Assembly: GCA_964633445.1 (NCBI GenBank)
Contig: CAZWFW010000036.1
Span: 1-13,490 of the forward strand
Origin: CAZWFW01 sp964633445
GTDB lineage: Archaea; Undinarchaeota; CAZWFW01
Reading direction: 5' to 3'
DNA length: 13,490 bases
In this document: positions 1-5,934 of the stretch, piece after piece
Position numbering within the stretch: the stretch's first letter is position 1
How the letters are laid out: each line of letters starts with the position of its first letter
The notes under the pieces: model-generated
Told to the model about the DNA's origin: nothing
What the model saw: the letters and a program-made list of their open reading frames with translations, nothing else
The model's database searches: none
Made by a program: the position numbers and the translations under genes

Positions 1-54
1 ATTGGTTCTCTGCGTTTTTCTACCTCTTCTATAATTAATGATAACCCCCCTCAT
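1..54 (-). CDS. rpl35ae: Ribosomal protein L35Ae, N-terminal fragment (runs off left edge)
   Basis: The complement of bases 54-1 reads MRGVIINYRRGRKTQRTN, which matches the conserved N-terminus of archaeal/eukaryotic large-subunit ribosomal protein L35Ae (GVIxNYRRGRxTQ...N). Only about 18 of the usual ~85-90 residues are inside the window. An in-frame ATG at 75-73 would add seven residues (MKDKSGG). I prefer the ATG at 54-52 because family members start only one to three residues before the GVI motif, and because the AT-rich element at 93-101 would place transcription start near base 71, inside the longer reading. A GGTGGT sits immediately before the preferred start. The gene is divergent from the large membrane protein starting at 192. 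The family call is recognition by eye of a short but very characteristic stretch. Confidence 0.8.
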   Translation of the reverse strand, partial: MRGVIINYRRGRKTQRTN

Positions 55-92
55 ACCACCACTCTTATCCTTCATATAACTTTAGATTAGAA

Positions 93-101
93 TAATTTAT
101 T
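93..101 (-). promoter_or_regulatory. Putative TATA element for rpl35ae
   Basis: On the minus strand this reads as an AT-rich AATAAATTA-like box. Its centre near 97 predicts a start near 71, about 17 nt upstream of the preferred L35Ae ATG. The whole 76-157 stretch is AT-rich, so the exact box is uncertain. Confidence 0.35.
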
Positions 102-157
102 GCTTTTAAGATATTCTTAAATATTTCTAGAATGTCTTTCCGATTTTTAACTAAAAA

Positions 158-165
158 TTTAATTA
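158..165 (+). promoter_or_regulatory. Putative TATA element for the 533-aa membrane protein gene
   Basis: TTTAATTA is centred about 30 nt before the ATG at 192, the spacing expected when transcription starts a few nucleotides before the start codon. No SD motif precedes that ATG. This supports a nearly leaderless mRNA and the choice of 192 over the upstream ATG at 132. Confidence 0.45.
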
Positions 166-191
166 TTTTGCTTAACCTCAATAATTTTAGA

Positions 192-1793
192 ATGGATATA
201 CATAGGCTTCTAGATCTTTGCGAAGATTTGCTAAATATATATGGGTATGAAGTAAAAAGAAACGTTGGTATAAAAGGCCCCCCTATTGTAACGGTAAAGA
301 TTGAGAAAGAGCATGTTGCTAGAGAAGAGAGGAAGAGAGAGGAAATAGTATACAGAGCTGATATCTTAGCCGAGAAGAAGGAAATAGAAAGACCCTTTGG
401 CAGAATTGTAGCCGTTTACAAACGTGGCTATGAACCTGTAAGCAAGAGCGATATTTTGCAGCTTGAACATATAAGGAAACTTGCAGATGCTTATCTAGGC
501 ATTATGCTAACCGTTACTGGATATGAGAAGGAAGCTTTGGAAACTGCAAAGGAATTAGGCACAATTAGAATAATTACTCCTCAAGATATGGAAAAGTTGA
601 TTGGCAAAGCTATGGTAAGAGATCCGAGATGGTTGCACGCTCCCGCTTATCCCGTACTTTTCAGTTATGAGGATGCACTACAAAAGCTGGAATATTTCAT
701 CGAAAAAATGCTTCTAACAAGTTGGGAATGTATCTGGATATTCAATCAGCAACTTGCTTATGAACCTTATTGGAAGTTCTCATTCTATGTCAAGAAACCA
801 GATGGTGAAGTAATTAAGGATTGGTTTGCAATAAACGCTTTGGATGGTAAAATAGATGTATGGTGGGAGGTTGCACCAGAAAAAGACCCAAATTATGGAA
901 AATTGTTATATGTAGAAGCTGAGGCGATAAAAAGCGTTGAAACATCGAGAATGGTACCAAGAAGAACTATTACAAAACCAAAGTTGCCAGAGGGTGTAAA
1001 TTTCGTTATTTATAGACCTGCCTTAGAGAAACATGAGGCAAAAATAGCCGCAACATATTGGATTGCGTATATTTATGATGTAGATCCTAAGGATGTTGTA
1101 ATAACTGGAAGGGAGCTCGTCTATTATCCCTGGTGGGAATTCTACATATTTTATAGACCAATAGTTAAAAACGCATGGGAAGATACTGAGCACTACGGGG
1201 TAAAAATTTCTGGCGTGTATGGGGATGTTTTCAATCAATTCTCACTATATGAGAGTTTTAAAAGAGATCCTGCCTATTACATATTTGAAAAAACATTGAT
1301 TAGAGTCCTTGGTGTAGAACGCTATATAAGATTAATGAGGAGAATAACTTATTTTATGGCAAGAGCTTATTGGGAACTCGAAATTCCATGGAAGCAATGG
1401 TACTTTGATGTGTTATTAATTTTCGCAATTTTGGGGTATGTTTATCTAATATATTTGTACATAACCACGCATTCATTACTAGTTTTATCAATTTTATCAA
1501 TACTTCTACCATTTTACGGCATAGCTCACGGATTTTGGTGGATACTAAAAGACTATGTCAAAAGATATCATGTAAAACCTGGTCTAAAGGCACCTCATTA
1601 TGCACATCCAACAATTTCTCCAAGAGTGAAGAGAAAAATAGAATCTGCCCAGGCAAGAATACAGAAAATGGATGCTATGCTAAAGAAACTTGAAGAAATG
1701 GAGAAGAAAGGATGGCTTTCTGAAAAACAGAAGAGAGTTTTCGAAAAACTTAAAGAAAAATATACCAGAATGCTGCTGAAGGAGGCAAAATGA
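192..1793 (+). CDS. Membrane protein with N-terminal Mrr-like endonuclease-fold domain and C-terminal coiled coil
   Basis: This 533-residue protein has no name I recognise. Residues ~1-140 look like the Mrr/restriction-endonuclease-like fold: an opening helix (RLLDLCEDLLNIYGYEV), an ADILA strand with D57, AVYKRGYEPV with K77, then the typical helix-strand-helix ending in GTIRIITPQDMEKLI. Active Mrr enzymes usually have Q/E two residues before the lysine. Here it is V75, so catalysis is doubtful. Residues ~189-230 and ~310-350 are two aromatic-rich segments that look like repeats of one fold (YEPYWKF; YYPWWEF). Two hydrophobic segments (~403-424 and ~427-452) are probable transmembrane helices, followed by a basic coiled coil (~477-530). 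An ATG at 132 would add 20 residues of low-complexity Asn/Leu/Phe, which look like translated spacer. The stop overlaps the start of the next gene (ATGA), so the two are probably made together. Function unknown. Confidence 0.75.
   Translation: MDIHRLLDLCEDLLNIYGYEVKRNVGIKGPPIVTVKIEKEHVAREERKREEIVYRADILAEKKEIERPFGRIVAVYKRGYEPVSKSDILQLEHIRKLADAYLGIMLTVTGYEKEALETAKELGTIRIITPQDMEKLIGKAMVRDPRWLHAPAYPVLFSYEDALQKLEYFIEKMLLTSWECIWIFNQQLAYEPYWKFSFYVKKPDGEVIKDWFAINALDGKIDVWWEVAPEKDPNYGKLLYVEAEAIKSVETSRMVPRRTITKPKLPEGVNFVIYRPALEKHEAKIAATYWIAYIYDVDPKDVVITGRELVYYPWWEFYIFYRPIVKNAWEDTEHYGVKISGVYGDVFNQFSLYESFKRDPAYYIFEKTLIRVLGVERYIRLMRRITYFMARAYWELEIPWKQWYFDVLLIFAILGYVYLIYLYITTHSLLVLSILSILLPFYGIAHGFWWILKDYVKRYHVKPGLKAPHYAHPTISPRVKRKIESAQARIQKMDAMLKKLEEMEKKGWLSEKQKRVFEKLKEKYTRMLLKEAK
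1781..1785 (+). promoter_or_regulatory. Ribosome binding site GGAGG for the 159-aa gene
   Basis: A perfect GGAGG lies within the last codons of the upstream gene, 4 nt before the ATG at 1790. Together with the ATGA stop/start overlap it indicates translational coupling. Confidence 0.7.
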
Positions 1794-2269
1794 TAGATAA
1801 GGAAAAGCTAAGAAAGTTTATTGAAAATCATATAAGATATCTCGCTGAGATTAGTGACGAGAAGGAAGAAATAGTTTCTGGCAAAAGAACTTTTTTCAAA
1901 GAAAAAATCGAGCGGGAGAGGATAAAAAGTAAGAGAGTACTAGATATTTTTGAAAAGTTTAGCGAGTTAAGAGAGAATATAAAGAGAGAGCCATTAATCC
2001 TTGAAGATATAAGGATAAATATACGATTTCCAGATGTTTTAACTGCTTACATAGAGTTGTTTTTAAAGGAAATTGGACATGAGGAATGCCTAGCAACTTG
2101 GATTATAGAAAATGCTAGGAAAAATATAAAAAAGGTTAAAAGAGAGAAAGGAAAAGAGATTTTAGCCGAGATGGAGAGCTTATGCAACGCTATCCTACCG
2201 CTCATAAATATACAAACTCATCATTTAGTATTGCTAAAGCAATACTCAGGGATGCTACTTAACCCTTAA
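1790..2269 (+). CDS. Helical protein of unknown function coupled to the membrane protein
   Basis: This 159-residue, charged and almost wholly alpha-helical protein is not one I recognise. It opens with MIDKEKLRKFIENHIRYL, has a Lys/Glu/Arg-rich first half (to about residue 70), and has a more hydrophobic second half with a HEECLATWIIENARKN segment and a LCNAILPLINIQTHHLVLL helix. I see no transmembrane span, zinc motif or nucleotide-binding motif. The start is supported by GGAGG at 1781-1785 and by the ATGA overlap with the 533-aa membrane protein, so it is most simply a partner of that protein. Its 3' end overlaps the convergent spt4 gene by 15 bp (2255-2269), which leaves no separate terminator. 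I am confident that it is a real gene but cannot give a function. Confidence 0.75.
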   Translation: MIDKEKLRKFIENHIRYLAEISDEKEEIVSGKRTFFKEKIERERIKSKRVLDIFEKFSELRENIKREPLILEDIRINIRFPDVLTAYIELFLKEIGHEECLATWIIENARKNIKKVKREKGKEILAEMESLCNAILPLINIQTHHLVLLKQYSGMLLNP

Positions 2270-2437
2270 TGCGTACCTACCCTTAGCTTTTATCTCTAAC
2301 TTCTTAGCTATTTCAGAGTTTTCAGGATCAAGAACTATAACGTAGCCTTGCCAATTAGCGCTCATTGTACTTTTTTTACAATTGGGGCAGATATCCTCAT
2401 CGCTTAAAACCTTACATTCTCTACAAGCCTTCTCCAT
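2255..2437 (-). CDS. spt4: Transcription elongation factor Spt4 (RpoE'')
   Basis: This 60-residue protein has the expected length for archaeal Spt4. A four-cysteine zinc site (C5, C8, C17, C20; AC-x2-C and IC-x2-C) is followed by the diagnostic W-x-G-Y-V-I-V-L-DP-x3-S-x-IAKKL stretch. Spt4 pairs with the NGN domain of Spt5 on the RNA polymerase clamp and promotes processive elongation; Spt5 is not encoded in this window. The start codon shares one base with the rpoE' stop (TAATG), and GGAGGG lies just before it inside the end of rpoE'. It is the last gene of the PIN - pyrophosphatase - rpoE' - spt4 unit and ends in an overlap with a convergent gene. In many archaea ribosomal protein genes such as S24e and S27Ae follow spt4; here they do not. 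Confidence 0.93.
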   Translation of the reverse strand: MEKACRECKVLSDEDICPNCKKSTMSANWQGYVIVLDPENSEIAKKLEIKAKGRYALRVK

Positions 2438-2985
2438 TATTTACCCTCCTTTTTCTTTTCCTGCTCAATCCACTCCAGTTTACCCAAATAAGGTTGACGC
2501 ATGGTTAATCCAATTTTTGGAGAATCCCTTTTTAAGCTAACAGTAACAACCCTAGCTCTTACAATATCCTTCTTCTTCAATGATTTCTTAGTATCCCTCC
2601 CAATAAGTCTTTCAGCTTTCTTATCAAAGCTAAAGTAGTCGTCAGTAATTTGGCTTATATGTATTAGTCCTTCCATGGGGCCAAGATTAACAAATGCTCC
2701 AAATTCAGTTATTCCAGTAATATCCCCCTCAATAACCTCTTGAACCTCTGGTTTAAATATTAGAGCCTCGAAAATAACTTTATGATAGCTTGCACCGTCG
2801 CCAGGTAATATTTTTCCGTCTTTTATCTCCTTAACATCTCTAACAAGCAAAATTAGTCCCAGATCCTTATCAATCAATCCCTCATACTGTTCCTTAAGTA
2901 TTTTCAATGCACTTTCCTTCAATGGTTTGTTAAAGAGCGTTGGAGGTATCCTTACAACATCCTCAATGGTTACAAGCTTGTACAT
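2437..2985 (-). CDS. rpoE: DNA-directed RNA polymerase subunit E' (Rpo7/RPB7 homologue)
   Basis: This 182-residue protein is of normal length for Rpo7, which forms the polymerase stalk with Rpo4 and binds emerging RNA. Residues 1-80 are the tip domain (VRIPPxxF near the start; GDGASYHKVIFEALIFKPEV at its end). Residues ~82-163 are an S1/OB RNA-binding domain (VIEGDITGITEFGAFVNLGP, GLIHISQI, then DIVRARVVTVSL...KIGLTMRQP). The typical C-terminal LGKLEWI is present. The ATG at 2985-2983 overlaps the pyrophosphatase stop by one base (TAATG), with a GAGG before it. Rpo4 is not in the window. Pairing with spt4 is a widespread archaeal arrangement, and both products act on the same elongating polymerase. 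Confidence 0.95.
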   Translation of the reverse strand: MYKLVTIEDVVRIPPTLFNKPLKESALKILKEQYEGLIDKDLGLILLVRDVKEIKDGKILPGDGASYHKVIFEALIFKPEVQEVIEGDITGITEFGAFVNLGPMEGLIHISQITDDYFSFDKKAERLIGRDTKKSLKKKDIVRARVVTVSLKRDSPKIGLTMRQPYLGKLEWIEQEKKKEGK

Positions 2986-3521
2986 TATTCCTCGAACTTT
3001 CTTTTATAGTATTCTATTGAACTTTCAATAACCCTTTTTGCATGATCAGCATCCTTCCAACCTAATATCTTTACCTCCTTGCCCTCAAGTTCTTTATAAT
3101 GCTCAAAGAAATGGGAGATCTCCTTAAACGTATGCTCTGGAATATCCCCCATATCTTTAATATTCTCAAATCTCGGATCCTTTGTAGGTACTGCAAGTAC
3201 TTTATCATCGTAATCACCAGAGTCGATCATTTTAAGCAAAGCTACAGGTCTAACCTCAATTACGCATCCAGGAAATGTCGGTTGCTCCATAATGACCATA
3301 ATATCTAGAGGGTCTCCATCGTCGCAAAAGGTTTTTGGTATTATACCATAATCCGTCGGATAGTGGAATGGGGTATAAAGTACTCTGTCAAGAACAAAAT
3401 ATCCTTTTTTCTTATCAAACTCGTATTTATTTCTACTACCCTTCGGTATCTCAATTATGGCATAAACAATTTCAGGAGGTTCTGGACCAGGTTCAAGCTC
3501 TCGCCAAAGCTTGCCGATCAT
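2985..3521 (-). CDS. ppa: Inorganic pyrophosphatase, family I (soluble)
   Basis: This is a cytoplasmic Mg-dependent enzyme that hydrolyses pyrophosphate to phosphate, pulling forward nucleic-acid and tRNA-charging reactions. At 178 residues it has normal length. The family signature DGDPLD is at 68-73. By comparison with the E. coli enzyme from memory, all main active-site residues are present: E24, K32, E34, R46, Y58, D68, D70, D73, D100, D105, K107 and Y142-K143 (in FFEHYKELE). The ATG overlaps the PIN gene stop (ATGA) and is preceded by GGGTGA, a good archaeal SD. Its place between the PIN gene and rpoE' is unusual, because the latter two are often adjacent. I infer co-transcription because pyrophosphate is a product of RNA synthesis, but the link may only be shared growth-rate control. 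Confidence 0.96.
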   Translation of the reverse strand: MIGKLWRELEPGPEPPEIVYAIIEIPKGSRNKYEFDKKKGYFVLDRVLYTPFHYPTDYGIIPKTFCDDGDPLDIMVIMEQPTFPGCVIEVRPVALLKMIDSGDYDDKVLAVPTKDPRFENIKDMGDIPEHTFKEISHFFEHYKELEGKEVKILGWKDADHAKRVIESSIEYYKRKFEE

Positions 3522-3904
3522 ATACTCACCCCCTCACTCATTTGGAAATATTTATTTTGTCTAAGAAATAAAACTTTTATACCCTTACTAATTAATAGTT
3601 TTCGCAATGCCCTATCATTTGTTGCAATGATGAACTCCCTTCCGCTCAGATTACTGAAAAATTTATCCACATCTTTTTCGTCAGTTTCCAGAATCCTAAA
3701 GCCTTTTTCTCTGATAAATCTCAATGCCGCTTTTGCTTCCTTTTTTTTCTTACTAACCAATTTCAATTCTTCTACTACGCAGGAGGGTATTAAAATTTCA
3801 TAGTTTGCTTGCAAAGCGTCATTTATGGTATCCAAATTTATTTTGTTTTGAAAAATAGCTATCAAAATGCTTGTATCCAGCAAAATTTTGAATTTTCTCG
3901 CCAT
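3518..3904 (-). CDS. PIN-domain protein (Fcf1/Utp24-like or VapC-like putative RNase)
   Basis: This 128-residue single PIN domain has candidate metal-binding acids D10 (ILLDTSIL), E45/E46 (CVVEELK), D78 or D80, and D97 in the ATNDRALR motif. It ends with GIKVLFLRQNKYF, the form seen in the archaeal housekeeping PIN proteins often encoded near eIF2-gamma and rpoE'. Those resemble eukaryotic Fcf1/Utp24, which acts in rRNA processing. No antitoxin gene is adjacent, which argues against a VapBC toxin. It is the first gene of the ppa - rpoE' - spt4 operon, with an ATGA overlap to ppa. No SD precedes its ATG, and a TATA-like box 30 nt upstream suggests a leaderless start. The eIF2-gamma gene is not upstream; a divergent cmk takes its place. 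The exact substrate is inference. Confidence 0.85.
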   Translation of the reverse strand: MARKFKILLDTSILIAIFQNKINLDTINDALQANYEILIPSCVVEELKLVSKKKKEAKAALRFIREKGFRILETDEKDVDKFFSNLSGREFIIATNDRALRKLLISKGIKVLFLRQNKYFQMSEGVSI

Positions 3905-3930
3905 TTTTTTAGAGTTCCAATAGATTCCAG

Positions 3931-3938
3931 TAAATTTA
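3931..3938. promoter_or_regulatory. Palindromic TATA-like element shared by divergent PIN and cmk promoters
   Basis: TAAATTTA is a perfect 8-bp palindrome in the 61-bp divergent spacer. Its centre lies about 30.5 nt from the PIN start codon and 31.5 nt from the cmk start codon. Neither gene has an SD. With an archaeal start site about 26 nt from the TATA centre, either direction would give a leader of about 5 nt. Confidence 0.5.
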
Positions 3939-3965
3939 AGTACATACTATGTTATTTGCATTTAT

Positions 3966-4502
3966 ATGAAAATAACGATTAGCGGATCTGCAGGTGCTGG
4001 CAAAACAACCGTCGCTAATATTCTTGCTAAGGATCTTAAGCTAAAGAAAATTTCAGCCGGAAGCATATTCAGAAAAATCGCCAAGGAGAAGGGGATAAGC
4101 TTACATGAGCTCAGCAAGCTGGCTGAAAAAGATGATAGGTTTGATAGAATGGTTGATGAATATCAGAAAAAAGAGGCTGAAAAAGGTAATGTCGTAGTTG
4201 AGGGTAGATTAAGTGGATGGATCGTTAATAATGCGGATCTCAAAGTCTTTTTGATAGCTCCTTTAGAAATTAGAGCAATGAGGATAGCTAATAGGGACAA
4301 TAAAAGTTTTTATGAGGCATTAAATGATATAAAATTCAGGGAGATGTCTGAAAGTAAGAGGTATAGAGAGATTTATGGAATAGATATAAATAACCTTGAA
4401 ATATATGACTTAGTATTAAACACAAGCAAGTGGAAAGCTAAAGAGATCGCTGAGATAATAAAATTCGCATTGAAGTTAAGAAAAAATGATGGAGGTAGGT
4501 AG
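3966..4502 (+). CDS. cmk: Cytidylate kinase, archaeal type
   Basis: This enzyme phosphorylates CMP/dCMP to the diphosphate using ATP. It has 178 residues, normal for the short archaeal form. The Walker A loop is at 7-15 (GSAGAGKTT). It is followed by a KKISAGSIFRKIA segment and ISLHELSKLAEKD, both typical of archaeal Cmk, then VVVEGRLSGWI in the nucleotide-binding core and RIANRDNKSF near the lid. It opens the conserved archaeal cmk - rpl14e - cbf5 gene string. Its 3' end overlaps rpl14e by 17 bp. The ATG follows a TATA-like box by about 31 nt with no SD, consistent with a nearly leaderless mRNA. The secY-adk genes often found just upstream in archaea are absent here. Confidence 0.93.
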   Translation: MKITISGSAGAGKTTVANILAKDLKLKKISAGSIFRKIAKEKGISLHELSKLAEKDDRFDRMVDEYQKKEAEKGNVVVEGRLSGWIVNNADLKVFLIAPLEIRAMRIANRDNKSFYEALNDIKFREMSESKRYREIYGIDINNLEIYDLVLNTSKWKAKEIAEIIKFALKLRKNDGGR

Positions 4503-4842
4503 AATCTGTGTAAAAACAGCTGGTAGAGAAGCAAACAGAGCTTGTGTAGTTGTCGATATAATTGATGAGAACTTTGTTCTAGTTACTGGGCCTAGGGAAG
4601 TTACAGGCGTTAAGAGGAGAAGATGCAATATTAAGCATCTCGAACCCACAAAGTACAAGATTGATATAGAGAGGGGAGCTAGCGATAGGGAGGTTTTTGA
4701 AGCCCTAAAGGCAAATAAGGATGTTGTTGATAAGATTCTGAGAAAGTTTGGACTTGAGAAGGATATAAGTAAGATAAAAATCAAGAAGGAAAGTTCAGAA
4801 AGTAAGAGGAAAAGCACAAGAAGCAAAAAGTCAAAAAAGTGA
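4486..4842 (+). CDS. rpl14e: Ribosomal protein L14e
   Basis: This large-subunit ribosomal protein is found in archaea and eukaryotes. The family core is unmistakable: EVGRICVKTAGREANRACVV, then FVLVTGPREVTGVKRRRCNI and KHLEPTKYKIDI, all within the first ~60 residues, forming a small KOW/SH3-like barrel. At 118 residues it is longer than the ~80-100 I expect. The extra is a Lys/Ser/Arg tail (from ~92 on, KIKIKKESSESKRKS...) likely to bind rRNA. The start may be 4486 or the adjacent in-frame ATG at 4489; both lie inside the end of cmk, and neither has a convincing SD. Its coupling to cmk and cbf5 is a well-known archaeal arrangement linking ribosome assembly with RNA modification. Confidence 0.96.
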   Translation: MMEVGRICVKTAGREANRACVVVDIIDENFVLVTGPREVTGVKRRRCNIKHLEPTKYKIDIERGASDREVFEALKANKDVVDKILRKFGLEKDISKIKIKKESSESKRKSTRSKKSKK

Positions 4843-4860
4843 GAATTAATTGATATTATT

Positions 4861-5814
4861 GTGAGTGGATGGGTATTCCTTGACCTCAGGGAACCTAGCG
4901 GAACGTTTGGATATGCTCCCAATAAAAGACCACTTGATTTATTAATTCGCTACGGTGTTATAAATCTGGACAAACCTAGAGGACCTACAAGCAATTACGT
5001 CGTGCATGTTATTAAGAAGGTTTTGAATTTGAAAAAAGCTGCACATGGAGGAACACTAGATCCCAAAGTCTCAGGCGTATTGCCTATACTGCTTGAAGAT
5101 TCCGTAAAAGTTTTGAATTTGATGAATAGATTTGATAAAGAGTATGTTTGCTTAATGCATTTGCATAAAAATGTTAGCGCCAACAAGCTTAAAAATATTT
5201 GTAAAGAGTTTGAAGGAGTTATATATCAGAAGCCTCCCGTTAAATCAGCGGTTTCCAGAAAGATAAGAAAGAGAAAAATTTATGAAATAGAGGTACTAGA
5301 GAAGGAGGGAAGGGATGTTCTCCTGAGAGTAAGATGCGAAGCTGGAACCTATATAAGAAAGCTTGTTCATGACATTGGCAGAGCGTTGGGAATTAACGCC
5401 AACATGCTTGAACTAAGGCGAACGAGGTTTGGGGTCTTTAGGGAGGAGGATTCGGTAACGCTTCAGGACGTTTTAAAAGCCGTGTATTTATGGAAAGAGT
5501 GCGAAAATGAGGAGGTATTGAGAAAAATAATTCTTCCTGTAGAAAAAATTCTTAGCGTTGTGCCTAAAGTCGTAATTAAGGATACGGCAGTTGAGGCAAT
5601 CTGCCACGGTGCTAACCTTTCTGCAAAAGGTATTGCGCAACTTGAAACTGATGTGAAAGCTAACGAGCAGGTTGCAATATTAACGTTAAAGGGCGAGTTG
5701 GTGGCGCTTGGTAAAGCTTTAGTTAATGCTGAAGAATTCAAAAAAAGTAAGGGTATTGTAGTTGATATAGAAAAAGTCATTATGAAACCTGGCTTATATC
5801 CGAAATGCTGGTAA
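4861..5814 (+). CDS. cbf5: tRNA/rRNA pseudouridine synthase Cbf5 (H/ACA RNP catalytic subunit)
   Basis: Cbf5 (dyskerin homologue) converts specific uridines to pseudouridine, guided by H/ACA RNAs with Nop10, Gar1 and L7Ae. It has 317 residues. An N-terminal extension (FGYAPNKRPLDLLIRYGVIN) typical of archaeal Cbf5 leads into LDKPRGPTS, then the catalytic motif HGGTLDPKVSGVLP with D67 as the nucleophile, KPPVKSAVSRKIRKRKIY, and EAGTYIRKLVHDIG. Residues from ~235 form a PUA RNA-binding domain. The start is GTG at 4861. It is the only ATG, GTG or TTG between the in-frame upstream TGA (4840-4842) and the conserved N-terminus. It begins 18 nt after rpl14e with only a weak TGAT as SD. Nop10 and Gar1 are not in the window. 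One divergent spot is HLHKNVS, where HGDVS-like residues are usual. Confidence 0.96.
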   Translation: MSGWVFLDLREPSGTFGYAPNKRPLDLLIRYGVINLDKPRGPTSNYVVHVIKKVLNLKKAAHGGTLDPKVSGVLPILLEDSVKVLNLMNRFDKEYVCLMHLHKNVSANKLKNICKEFEGVIYQKPPVKSAVSRKIRKRKIYEIEVLEKEGRDVLLRVRCEAGTYIRKLVHDIGRALGINANMLELRRTRFGVFREEDSVTLQDVLKAVYLWKECENEEVLRKIILPVEKILSVVPKVVIKDTAVEAICHGANLSAKGIAQLETDVKANEQVAILTLKGELVALGKALVNAEEFKKSKGIVVDIEKVIMKPGLYPKCW

Positions 5815-5856
5815 CATTACTTTTCAGAGTCAAAGACGAAATTTCTTAATTAGTGA

Positions 5857-5874
5857 ATACCAAAGATACCAAAA
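5857..5874 (+). repeat. Tandem 9-bp repeat upstream of smc
   Basis: ATACCAAAG is followed directly by ATACCAAAA in the 120-bp cbf5-smc spacer, ending about 60 bp before the smc start and upstream of the TATA-like box. It could be a pair of regulator half-sites or chance. The same spacer contains GGAG-TTTG-CTCC (5879-5890), a short hairpin with little predicted stability. Confidence 0.3.
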
Positions 5875-5899
5875 GCAGGGAGTTTGCTCCGAACTGAAC

Positions 5900-5908
5900 T
5901 TTAAAAAC
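5900..5908 (+). promoter_or_regulatory. Putative TATA element for smc
   Basis: TTTAAAAAC is centred 31 nt before the smc ATG, with no SD before the ATG. It supports separate transcription of smc with a very short leader, rather than read-through from cbf5 alone. Confidence 0.5.
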
Positions 5909-5934
5909 AAAAAATTTAATAATAATAATTTAGC

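Noticed and set aside
132..191. ATG at 132 as start of the large membrane protein
   Set aside because: The extra 20 residues are Asn/Leu/Phe-rich like translated AT-rich spacer, while the ATG at 192 starts the domain cleanly and has a TATA-like box ~30 nt upstream.
3363..3803. 146-residue plus-strand open frame over pyrophosphatase and PIN genes
   Set aside because: It is antisense to two clear genes with catalytic motifs, has no recognisable motif and no SD.
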